A program made the translations under genes and the position numbers. A model generated the notes under the pieces. It saw only the letters and a list, made by a program, of their open reading frames with translations, was not told the origin of the DNA and did no database searches. Source: Macrotrachela quadricornifera (lineage: Eukaryota > Rotifera > Eurotatoria > Philodinida > Philodinidae). Taken from it: 64,000 bases of DNA. The stretch covers positions 32,475 to 96,474 of the forward strand of contig JAJEKB010020688.1 in the NCBI GenBank assembly GCA_022393335.1. The letters run 5' to 3'. Shown one piece after another: positions 24,345-34,281 of this stretch; the stretch's first letter is position 1, and every line of letters begins with the position of its first letter.

Positions 24345-25075
24345 ATTCTTTGTGACTGTTTATCGAAGTTTCAGTTATTATATGCTCGTTAGATTATTTC
24401 TGTTTACGAACACAAACAATGGCTATGAGGTCAATGGGTCATTGAACGGTTACGAAAGAAATAAATCATCTTTTATACATATACATATATAAATATATAT
24501 ATATTTCTTTTACACATCGATGGTATATAACATGAACTAACCTTAATATTTTGTGCAGACATGTACCAAGATATTTTAGTTACGTTTATTTGAATAATGT
24601 TGAAAGATGTTTATCCACAAGCGTGAAGAGAAATCGTTATTTTAATTGTGTTCGTTTGAATAACGATTAAAGGAATGAATAGATTATCTAAATATTCTTT
24701 TATTTTCTTTTCTTTTGGTTCACGTTGTTTAGAGGAAAATAGCGAACGAAAGAATCAAGGCTACAAAATCGTCGGCAAGAAAACATATTATAAAAGAATA
24801 AAGATAAATGCGTCCAAGTTACGCTCGATGAATCATCGGGTTATACTGATAAAACGATTGTTTCGATAAGAAAACGACAATATTATCAGAAAATCTTATT
24901 CTGAAAAGTTGATTAATTTATATTTAATTACTTTTTTTCCTAATATCATCAATAAGTAAATAAAAAATAGTGATCAAAGACCTATAGAATAGAATGTTGT
25001 GGAGTAAATTCAACAAGTACTCTTTAATTACTTTAATAAAAATATTTAATTTAAACAAAATGATTTGTTTTCATT
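24345..25075. other. Spacer with no recognised feature
   Basis: Upstream region of the small minus-strand gene. It has a (TA)n-like tract near 24480-24505. The 64-codon frame at 24675-24869 is basic and unsupported. Confidence 0.45.
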
Positions 25076-25702
25076 TTATTTTGTATTTTCAAATGTTATT
25101 TTCATATATTCAACACCAACTAATGTTTTAGGCTGTTGTTCAATATGATTTCGATATAAAACTTCTTCATTTAATGGCGCATTCCGGAGCTAAAATTAAT
25201 TAAAAAAAAACAAATTTTTCAAATAAAATATCTTTACCATAATCGTTCTCAATGCATCTTTTGATGATAATTCTCTATCAATAGATTCTGATTCTATTGG
25301 TTCTTGAATATAATAATTTGAATAAAACTCCACCAATAATAACCCAAATATATAAAGACAGTTAAATTTTTTTTATTTTTGAAAATTTAACTTTAACGTT
25401 AAGTAAATTTTGTTGACGAAGTATTAGATTTCTTCGTCTTTGCATTTGATCTTAATCAATATCGCGTGGTACATGTACATGTAATTGACGTAAACGATTT
25501 CGTAATTCATCAATAAGCAAATGTACTTCACGAAATGTTTTATAACAACATTATGTAAATACATTCATTGACGTTCAGCGTCATTTGTTCGAAATTGTTG
25601 ATTACTTTCGGGTGATTCCATGGGAATCCTACCACCATTTACAAAAGTATCTTTAAATTTCTTCAAAACTTCAGGGTTTGTAGAGCTTTGTTCGCTGATC
25701 AT
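25076..25702 (-). pseudogene. Decayed multi-exon gene, unidentified
   Basis: From ATG at 25702 the minus strand reads 45 codons (MISEQSSTNPEVLKKFKDTF...) to a TGA at 25567-25565. Coding sense then resumes in another frame (FREVHLLIDELRNRLRQLHV), meets an in-frame TAA after PRDID, and continues as DQMQRRRNLILRQQNLL. A further exon (EPIESESIDRELSSKDALRT, donor gtaaag) joins in phase to a last exon (NAPLNEEVLYRNHIEQQPKT) ending at 25076. One frameshift and two internal stops against otherwise good coding texture and splice sites indicate a recently dead gene. The middle part is a charged helix. I do not recognise the family. Sequencing error is the alternative. Confidence 0.45.
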
Positions 25703-26867
25703 TTTAACTATAAAAAAGCTAAAACTAGGGCTTATAATAATGGAGAACGAGTTGAAATACTGAACATGATTCTTATTAAAAATTCAAAATTTTTGAAAAA
25801 AAATAATAGTGTGATATCATCATTTTCCGATTTTATTTCACGTTAAATTCATTTTCACAGCATTTCATTCGTAGAAAATTGTAGCCCGTGTGAAACTGCA
25901 TCGAACTATGTATAAATGAAAATGGTTTTCACGATGAAATATGTGCTGCATCCCCTCACGAGCCTATGAATCAGTGCTGAAAAGTATGCTCAAAAATCAT
26001 CTTGAGGGTGGAGGATGAGGATGTTAAAAGTTTCTCGTTTTACTCATCGAGGCTCTCTTTTAGGTGAATCGAATTTTGATTAAACAAATTTAATTTATTT
26101 TTCTTGTGTATACGGATAAACATAGGATAGATATATTTTTCCTTTGTTACTCGTTTACGATTAGATTGAATAAATAAACTCTCTCTTATTTTACACATAA
26201 ATTTGATCTCAATCAATTCAAAGACAGAAAAATTCGCTCCTAGAACATAAAACAATGCACACATAACTGAAATTGTTGTTGTTTATAATCTTGGAGGAAT
26301 CGACACCTACAAAAATGTGACATTATTCATGAAATTATAAATTAAAACATAAGTTATTAATACCTAAATAAAATGACGCATAATTTAGCAGAAGATGAGT
26401 AAATCAAAGAAATAATTCGCCAACAATTAAATTAAACAAGATGATTGATGAACAACATAATCATGTATGAATATATAAATAAAAACGATTAATTAATGCT
26501 CTACAGTCTGAAACTAGATGGCATTCGAGCTTCACTCAACTGCGAAATGCGATGCGAATTTAGGATTATGATATAAATCATAATATTGATAAGAATAAAT
26601 CTACATAAGGAATCAAAAGATGTGTTTTGGAAATAAATCGTCGGTTTTTAAATTTCTTTAATCTATAGACAGAGAGAGAGCATGTCTTGAATTGTTGCTG
26701 AAGTTCTAGAACTTTGACTTTTTGGAAAATCTATGTATTTCAAAAAGTTTTTTTAAGATTTAAATAAGTACCATGAATATTATATTCAATTGGATTATAA
26801 TACAATTATTCTAATTCACGAATCTTTAGTTAACGAACTTTGAAAATGAAAACAAACAGAGAAGTTT
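25703..26867. other. Non-coding spacer with one dispersed repeat
   Basis: No supported gene. It contains one copy (26513-26559) of a repeat that recurs at 27610-27656. Confidence 0.45.
26513..26559 (+). repeat. Dispersed repeat, copy 1
   Basis: About 47 bp beginning actagatggcattcgagctt and containing gcgaaatgcg; the second copy at 27610-27656 differs at only a few positions. Confidence 0.75.
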
Positions 26868-27107
26868 TCAAAGAAAAACAAAATCATGTATTCTATTTTT
26901 ATTTTCTTGTTCGATGTTATGAATATCAAGAATAAGACGTCGAAAATGGCTTAGAGTAACATTCCATGGTCCGTTGATGAGGTAATATTCCGATAAGTTT
27001 CCTTGCGTATTTAGCAAAGAAGGATTTTGTTGCTGAAAAAATTTTTGTCTTGTCTTGGTTTCATTTTCGTTAATTAGTATTGGAAGACATGGACAAGACA
27101 GTAATAA
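26868..27107 (-). other. Possible terminal exon, unidentified
   Basis: An 80-codon open frame starts right after a good acceptor (cttcatctag, minus strand, ending at 27108) and runs to TGA at 26870-26868. It has no Met, so it would be missed by start-based ORF calls. The peptide includes RQKFFQQQNPSLLNTQGNL and NGPWNVTLSHFRRLILDIHN. A possible tiny first exon with ATG at 27324 and a gtaaca donor lies upstream, but I could not connect it. In DNA this AT-rich an open frame of this length can occur by chance. Confidence 0.25.
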
Positions 27108-27599
27108 CTAGATGAAGTCTATAAAAGCTTAGTAATAATCATTTGTTACATAGAGAAAAGTGCATAGATATAGCTTATGCAATAAATTTGACGGATCGAA
27201 ATTAAAACAAATAAAAAAAAATATATATATTTATTATTATACTAAGACTATTAAAATTAAAATTTAATTCTGCTTTATTTATCAAGTTGAATTGTTACCT
27301 ATTATCATATGTTTCAATATCCATTTCCTATCTTCCTTTATTCGCTCAGCTGTTGAAAGAAAACTGCGGCTAACACATCACTGCTATGTTCATTTTAATT
27401 ATGTTGAACGATGATAATCGTTAAAAACACGTTTTTTCGGAGCTTTCCACATAAAAACAAAATCTTGTTTTTAGAATCTCTAAACGAATTTTCCTAATTC
27501 AGACTCGAAACATAAATCTCGCGTTTAAACTAAGATTTTATGATGTTCCGTCCGGGAGATCATTGCAACACAAAATGAGACATTTTGATGGCCACGTCT

Positions 27600-27782
27600 A
27601 GAAATAAAGACTAGATGGCATTCGAGCTTCACTCGACTGCGAAATGCGGTGCGAAGCACCGAATCTCGATTAACAGAAAAAAAAACTCGCGAAGGACTCC
27701 AGAAATGCTGTGCTTCACACCGCATTAAAAAAACTCGCAACCGACTACATAAATGCTTATGCTTCGCATCGCATTAATAAAA
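27600..27782. repeat. Repeat cluster: dispersed copy 2 plus 48-bp tandem pair
   Basis: 27610-27656 is the second copy of the actagatggcattcgagc repeat. It is followed by two tandem units of 48 bp starting actcgc at 27685 and 27733, each carrying an aaatgct...tgcttc...cgcatt core. That core is the reverse complement of part of the first block (aatgcggtgcgaagcacc), so the cluster is partly palindromic and would form hairpins. Confidence 0.65.
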
Positions 27783-28248
27783 GATTAGATGTTTTATTTT
27801 AAAAGTAAAAATTATAAATTAACAAACAAATGACATGAACGGTTAGAATGAATAAACTCATTCATACTATTCATTATAAAAGAAGTTTATTTATTAGATA
27901 TGTTATTTTTATTTATGATGATTTTAGAAATAACCAGGTGGAAATAACAAGATACCAGATTGATATGAGCAGGTATCATTTTTTCAAATATTTATTAAAC
28001 ATTTTAAAAAAATAATATTGATCATATTTTTGTGTGTATCACATTATAAATAAAGAAATTATATTAATGCCTACTCGCATGTATAATAGAAAATGAAGAA
28101 AGAGAAATGAAATAATCTCATTCGTTCATTGTCAATAGAGACTAGAAAAAAAATTCATCATTGTTTTCATTGACGATATTGGTCAGATAGAACACATTCA
28201 TACCTATATAAATATTGATATGTATCAGCAAAAACAAATAGACAAGTG
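27783..28248. other. Upstream region of F-box gene
   Basis: AT-rich, no separate feature. A tatataaatattga stretch at about 28205 lies 45 bp before the ATG and could serve as a TATA element of the F-box gene. Confidence 0.4.
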
Positions 28249-29428
28249 ATGATAAATATGAAACATTCAACTATACAGTTGAATGATTTACCTGATGAGA
28301 TTATCTTAATTATTTTCAAAAAATTATTCAATATCGAAGTACTCTACTCTTTCATGGGTATTAATAATCGACTCAACACAATTGCACATGATTCAATTTT
28401 TACAACTCATTTAACATTGATGAGACGTTTCTCGGGTGATTCTACCTATCCGTTACCTGATCCAATACTTGATGAATTTTTCTTAAAAATCTTACCTGAA
28501 ATTTATCATAAAATCAAGTGGCTTAATCTTGAATCATCATCTATGGAACGTATTCTTCTTGCTACTCATTATCCAAATTTATATGGATTAGGCATATCCA
28601 ATATTTGCATAGAAAAAACTCTATCTCTATTTACAAGTAAGTTTCTGTAATTCTTGAATAAAATAAATCCTTGAAATAAAACAATAAATTCAGGATATAG
28701 TTTAATCTATAAAAGAATTTGAAAAGAAGTGTACACGTACATAATACAATTTTCAATAAATTTATTAATTAAATTAAAAAAGAAAATGTGAGAAATATAT
28801 TTCTAATTGATTTTTTTTAGACGAATCTTGCTTAACACATATAGATAAAAATCAAATCTCATCACTTGTTGTCAATATTATTAATTATAAAAACTTATCT
28901 CCACCAAGAGATGTAATTAAACTTATATTTAAAAATATCTTTATCATGTTCATTAATTTAAAATATTTAAATTTTCGTCTATTTTTAACTGATCATGATC
29001 AATTGCCATTGAACGCTTTACCGGCAACTGTGATCTCTTCAAGCCTCTTAAAATTGAATGTCTGTGTCGAAAATTTCAACGATTGTCTTTATTTACTTGA
29101 CGGACGTTTCAATAAACTTCATACGCTTTATGTTTATGTTTCTCAAATTGGTTCTTCATCTTTAACAATTAGTAATAAGGTAAATTTTTTTTATTATATG
29201 GTCTATTCGCATTAATTCATGGTGTGGATTTAAGTGATCAGTAAAACAGATGACATGATCAGTAAAATCAAAGAATAAGTAAAGAAGTCAAAAGTAGACA
29301 AAGTGAACCTCTTGTGTTTTCCCCAGGTGAACTTTCTTTTCACCCTCTTGATATGTGATTTGCATGAGGTACAAGCAATTTATGCGATAAACTCGAGAAA
29401 AGATAGTCACAAGTTTTTATCAAGTGAT

Positions 29429-30810
29429 CCCATGTAAACATGAAACGCAAAGTCGATGCGTTGAAACGCAGTTTCACAATAAAACGCGTTCACACGCGAT
29501 TAAAAACCATTCCACAATGCATTCAAACGCATTTTCAATATGAAACGCGTTGAGATGCGGTTAGAAAAAATATCGAAACGCGTCTGGACGCAGTTTTCCT
29601 ACATAACTTGTTTAAACGCAATCAGAAACAATATGAGCCGTGTCTCAACACGTTTCTAGAAAAAGCTGAACGCGTTTAAACGCATCTTGTTTACTAATTG
29701 CATTTAAACGCATTTCAAATATTTTTCAAGTACGTTGGAATGCACTCATGCTTTCGAGCGCGTTTGTATGCGTTTAGTTCTTGTTAATCGGATGCGATTT
29801 TACGCAAAAATTGCTGTTCTAGAATAATTAACTACGTGATCGAAATCATCCGTTTACATATATTTTATTCATCTAAACTTCATTAAACTTCTTAATAAAG
29901 AATGTCAGGATGATTTTAAAATAGACAAAAGTTCAATCACACATACAGCAAAGAATCCATATTTTTCTAAAGTTTCTTTATATAATAATAAAAGAATATT
30001 GTAATAATTTTCAGCTATCCATAACTCTTTTAGCAAATTATACTAAATATTACCAATTAAGTAATATTAAGAACTTTGCATCATATAATCCGACTAAAAG
30101 ATTATATGAATAATTATTTATTCATTAAATTCTTCGACAAAATTATTTATCATGTGACCGAAAAAATGAAAAAAAGTCATAATATTAGTCGCATGTAGTA
30201 GACAATAAAAAAAGATATTATTTTATTAAAAAATAATAAATTTATTTAAAAAGATAAATGAAAAATCATATTATGTGTTAAATATCTTAACTTCGAAAAA
30301 AGTACATCTTGTGAAAATGAAGTATTTAATCGATGAAATTCGCATTCAAATATATTTTATTTTAAATAAGAAAAGATTTCAAGCTAGTATAGCTCAGTGG
30401 TGTGTATGAACGACTTCTGATCACTGGTTCATCTGTTCAAATCTGATCGTCATCGCTTAAGGTAAAATTCAATCCATATTCCAGGGTAGATTAAGACAAT
30501 CGAAAAATGTTGATGATGGTGACTCAGTTCGAATCTGAGATGGATTCGAATATATTTTTCAAAATTTTTGGATTTTTTATGAAACGCGTTCAGACGCTTC
30601 GAATGTTTCACTGGAGACGCGTTTTTTGCGAAAAATGCGTTTGAACGCAAGTCGAACTATAAACGCGTTCAAATGCGTTTCTAAAAGAATCGCGTGTAAA
30701 CCCTTCGTTTGTTTCACTGGGGACGCGTTTAGACGCGTTCACTCTTAGCGTTCCACACGCGAATGAAACGCGTTTCAGACGCGTTTTGAGGCAAAAAATA
30801 TTTACATGGG
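29429..30810. mobile_element. Non-autonomous DNA transposon with ACGCGTTT subterminal repeats
   Basis: Perfect 10-bp terminal inverted repeats, cccatgtaaa at 29429-29438 and tttacatggg at 30801-30810, both flanked by AT. Within about 370 bp of the left end and 250 bp of the right end the motif aacgcgtt/acgcgttt and close variants recurs more than 25 times in both orientations, while the middle (about 29830-30560) is plain AT-rich DNA. Dense subterminal motifs like this are typical transposase-binding sites of hAT- and CACTA-like elements. No transposase is encoded. It sits inside intron 2 of the F-box gene. Short ORFs on the minus strand (30450-31060) arise from the repeats. Confidence 0.75.
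30388..30545 (+). repeat. tRNA-derived (SINE-like) segment
   Basis: A pol III A-box-like TAGCTCAGTGG at 30390-30400 and a B-box-like GTTCAAATC at 30435-30443 are spaced as in a tRNA. A second T-arm-like hairpin, ctcag-ttcgaat-ctgag, lies at about 30516-30532. No full cloverleaf forms, so this is a tRNA-related relic, nested in the element at 29429-30810. Confidence 0.45.
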
Positions 30811-31114
30811 ATGAATCAGATTCAATGTAAAGCTTGAAAAAAACTAAGAGCAGTTCTATATTATTTAAGCATGCAACCATACCCTTGAAGAAGAAATACA
30901 AGCGCTTGACACAAAAATTCAAGTGCATCAACAAGAATACTAAGCAACGGAAAAAGATACTCCAGAACTTGAGTTTGCTAAAAATTTCCAAGTCTTGCTT
31001 CCAGACATGTCCATAACGCATGACTTTATTGCTAAAAACTCTCATGTATTTCAAGCGCATACCACAAGATGTTTCACTAGAGTTGTTATCTTTTGTCCTC
31101 TTCTTTGACCTATA

Positions 31115-31396
31115 CTCATGTAAAAGCCTGATTTCAAAAATCTACTAAAAATCTATCAAATCATACAATTTTAATCAATAATTTAAGTAGTAATAATCAT
31201 AGCAAAATCAGATTTTAATCAGTTATTACTATTATTGTGATGATGATCGATTTTTGAAAATATTCTAAATCGATTATTATCATAATAATTGCAATAATTG
31301 ATTTAAATCTGATTTTGCTATGATTATTACTATTTAAATTATTGATTAAAATTGTATGATTTTAGTCGATTTTTGAAATCAATCTTTCTACATGGG
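31115..31396. mobile_element. Foldback (hairpin) MITE sharing the CCCATGTA terminus
   Basis: Two arms of about 135 bp are near-perfect reverse complements around a centre near 31252: taatcatagcaaaatcagat in the left arm, atctgattttgctatgatta in the right; also catacaattttaatcaataa in the left arm and its complement in the right. The right end reads tacatggg and the left end ctcatgtaaaa, matching the CCCATGTAAA terminus of the element at 29429-30810, so the two probably use the same transposase. Confidence 0.75.
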
Positions 31397-31668
31397 TGGT
31401 ACTTGGAAATTAAGAATGATTCAGATTGGAAAACATCAATATGCACCTGTCCAGCTTTTCTTAAAAACTATATATGCACGCATATCGTCGGGATGGGTAT
31501 TCGCGCTTAAAACTTTGTAAATCATCAGTGATAGCAAAGACTGTCGATTGGTGAGAAAAGAAAGATTTTAATGGTACAAATGATATTTTCTTAACGTTAT
31601 TCTATATAATAAACTGATCATTTAAATACTTTTTTACGGGTCATTTCATCTATTTTACAAATCAAATA

Positions 31669-31906
31669 CTTAGGGCGAACCAAAAGTTCGTAGAACGGTG
31701 TTTAAAAATCTAAAAATACAGACAGAGTTTTTCTTAACTATTATACGGACGACACGTGATGTTGTTCAGGTCAATCTAGGGTTATCAGGAATCCTCTCAA
31801 ATAGCCTGGGCAACACCACGTTTCATCTTTATAATAGTTAAGAAAAGCTTTGACTGTATCTTTAAATTTTTAAACATCATTCTACGAACTTTTAGTTCGT
31901 CCTAAG
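31669..31906. mobile_element. 238-bp MITE with TA target-site duplication
   Basis: Arms of about 100 bp are inverted copies: cttaggg(c)gaaccaaaagttcgtagaa at the left against ttctacgaacttttagttcg...cctaag at the right, with ttcttaactattata on the inner side of each. TA occurs immediately outside both ends (31667-31668 and 31907-31908), as expected for Tc1/mariner-related elements. The loop of about 40 bp has no coding sense. Confidence 0.8.
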
Positions 31907-31908
31907 TA

Positions 31909-33398
31909 GAGTTGTTTGGAGTTATTCGAATCACTTTTTAAAAAATCAGCGTATTTTAGCTATTTCTCAATCATTTAACATCAGAGAAAAAACGATGTTC
32001 TTATAGATCGATGGTGCCAAGTGTTCTCTATCGAATCATGTAAAACTCTTTTTAAAAAATCAATTTTTTCGATGGTAAAAATGGGGTAATTCAGATCAGT
32101 AAGCTATTATATTTGGAGTAATTCGGATCACTCCAGCAGAAATTACTAGAGCTTCACTTTTATATCGTTCTATTAACTAACGGTAACTCGTAATTAAATA
32201 AAAAATATACTATTCGCTAGCTCCAAGTCGCTTCTATAGGACTCGAAAAGATCTCGTAAATCCATTGAACTATTGAAATATAGTTTACAAAATGCTAAGA
32301 CCTACGGAGTCTTTTTTTTATTTTTTAAAAAGTGATCTGAGGTAATTCAGATCACTCAAGCAAAATGTGTTGGGATAATTTGGATCACTGCATCAATTTC
32401 TGCCGGAGAGTATTTTGAAATCCTTTAGAACTTTTCCAATAGATTTTCATGAGTTGATTCTCAAGGAAAAGCTGTTCGTCTCACACTTTACTCTATCTTC
32501 TCATGTGAAATCAGAAAAAAAAAATAAGCTAATTTGACTGACTATCGTAAGAAATAATGACATGACTAAAAAAGACATTCTTTTTTTTAACTGTCCCCTC
32601 TCTTCTTTCGATTATATTTGTTGTTTTTATGATACATCTGAGAAAAAGTAATTTTGACTTTTCACATCACTACAAATTGATATAAAAATGAAATTTCTAG
32701 TATGTACTATCAATGTGCTATGAAGCTATTAGTGGAAAAACAATGTTTCCATATTTCGTAAACACTTATTTCTTCGATTTTTTATGCAGAAATTTATCAG
32801 AAAATGATTCTAAAAAATAATTGATGTAAAAATATCAATAAAGGAAGTCTAAGACAACATAGCAAGAAATTTTTGCTGTAACTTCAAAACATTAGCTTGA
32901 ATAAAGTGATATTCCCCAGCAAGATTGACTTCAAATATGATAGTGTTCTATATATTTTTGTTTATAGATAAATTTCAAATAAATATTGTCGTTAAATGTT
33001 ACTTATGAAAAACTAATTAACTAAATTCTAATTATTTGTCATCACTAATTGAGTTAAGAATATGAAAAGATGTACAAGAAGCTAAGATCATTATATAAAG
33101 TTGAACATTTTCCTGCACAACAACATCGAGCACTAGAGCTGTTACATTAATAGGACACCTGATGGATAACGTGTTAGGTTATTGAAGTATTACCATGTGC
33201 TGTTTCTGAAATCCCTAGTATGGACCAGTTTTGATGTTTTTTTTGCAATATCCTCACTGATAAACTTATAGAATATGAGTTTTACTAAAAATCTCAAGCT
33301 GTCCAAAGGAAATCTTTTTTTTCTGATGATAAATAATTGAGAAATAGATAAAATACGCTGATTTTTTTAAAAGTGATTCGAATTATCCCAGACCGCTG
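31909..33398. mobile_element. 1.5-kb non-autonomous element with about 80-bp terminal inverted repeats
   Basis: The left end (about 31909-31995) and right end (about 33310-33398) are reverse complements, sharing attcgaatcactttt, aatcagcgtatttta and tatttctcaat with few mismatches; TA lies outside both ends. Variants of taattcggatcactcc recur inside at about 32080-32140 and 32330-32395 as subterminal copies. No transposase is encoded. It begins directly after the TA that ends the neighbouring MITE, so it may have inserted at that target site. Confidence 0.7.
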
Positions 33399-34281
33399 TA
33401 TTTTGTTGGCTTAATTCATCATATTCTTTTTATAGGATAAATTACCTAATTTAATATATTTTTCTCTACAATGTAATACATTTACATATTATTATGATGA
33501 ATTAATTTTATCACTTTTACAACGAATGCTAAATTTGGAAAATCTCGATTTGAATCTTTTTGTTTCTCAAAAGAAATTTATTGATGGAAATGATTTGAAG
33601 AAAAATGTTGTCAATCATATGTCACGATTGAAAAAATTTACATTTAGTATTTTCTCAAGTTTTCGTCTACGTAATCAAATTAATTTACCATTAAATGAAG
33701 AGATTAAACAAACGATTAATGATTTGAAAAATAATCATATTATTGCTTATGTCGATTATTTCAAGAAAAAACAATCTGGGCAATATTTTTTTCATATCCA
33801 TATAAATTGACATTTTACGATGGTATATCAAATAATTTTCCAGGTGGATTATTCGAATCTGTTCGTAAAATATCATTATTTGATGAACATCCTTTTGAAT
33901 ATGATTTTTTTCTTCGAATTTCTCAATCGTTTCCATTTGTGAGGAAATTGTCTTTAAAAAATTCAAAACCACAAGAAAACAAATTATGCAAACGGTCATA
34001 CAAAGACAAAGAAGATTTATCTATCATTAAATTTCATTATCTCAGTAATCTAACACTTTATTTCGCTCATGATGATTATATCGAACAATTTTTCGATGAC
34101 AGCAAAACATCTTTATCAAACACTTCATCTCAACGTCGATTTTGAGCCATTGAAAAGAGTGACATACCATTTTACAAGAGATATAACACGAATTAATTGT
34201 ACAAAATTGAAATCTTTATGATTAGACGGTTATGGACTTCCTAAATATGCCAGGAACTATTTTCCTTATACAAAAATCTGA

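Larger units (their letters stand above)
28249..34281 (+). pseudogene. Decayed F-box protein gene with a 4.3-kb TE-filled intron
   Basis: Exons 28249-28636, 28821-29179 and 33436-34281 join in phase. The N-terminus carries an F-box (IQLNDLPDEIILIIFKKLF, about residues 10-50), the adaptor module that binds Skp1 in SCF ubiquitin ligases; the rest is a leucine-rich region (LKYLNFRLFL, LPNLIYFSLQC, LLQRMLNLENLDL) as in large rotifer F-box families. Exon 3 is broken. A one-base shift near a T run at about 33785-33792 moves the frame from ...KKKQSGQYFFHIHIN-stop to LTFYDGISNNFPGGLF. A second shift near 34110 restores LHLNVDFEPLKRVTYHFTRD, and TGA at 34218-34220 interrupts SL-LDGYG. Intron 1 is 184 bp; intron 2 (29180-33435) is 4,256 bp and holds four inverted-repeat elements. 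The ATG at 28249 or 28258 is the start. Confidence 0.75.

Noticed and set aside
30450..31060. Minus-strand frames of 66 and 150 codons
   Set aside because: Generated by the ACGCGTTT repeats of a non-autonomous element; no domain.
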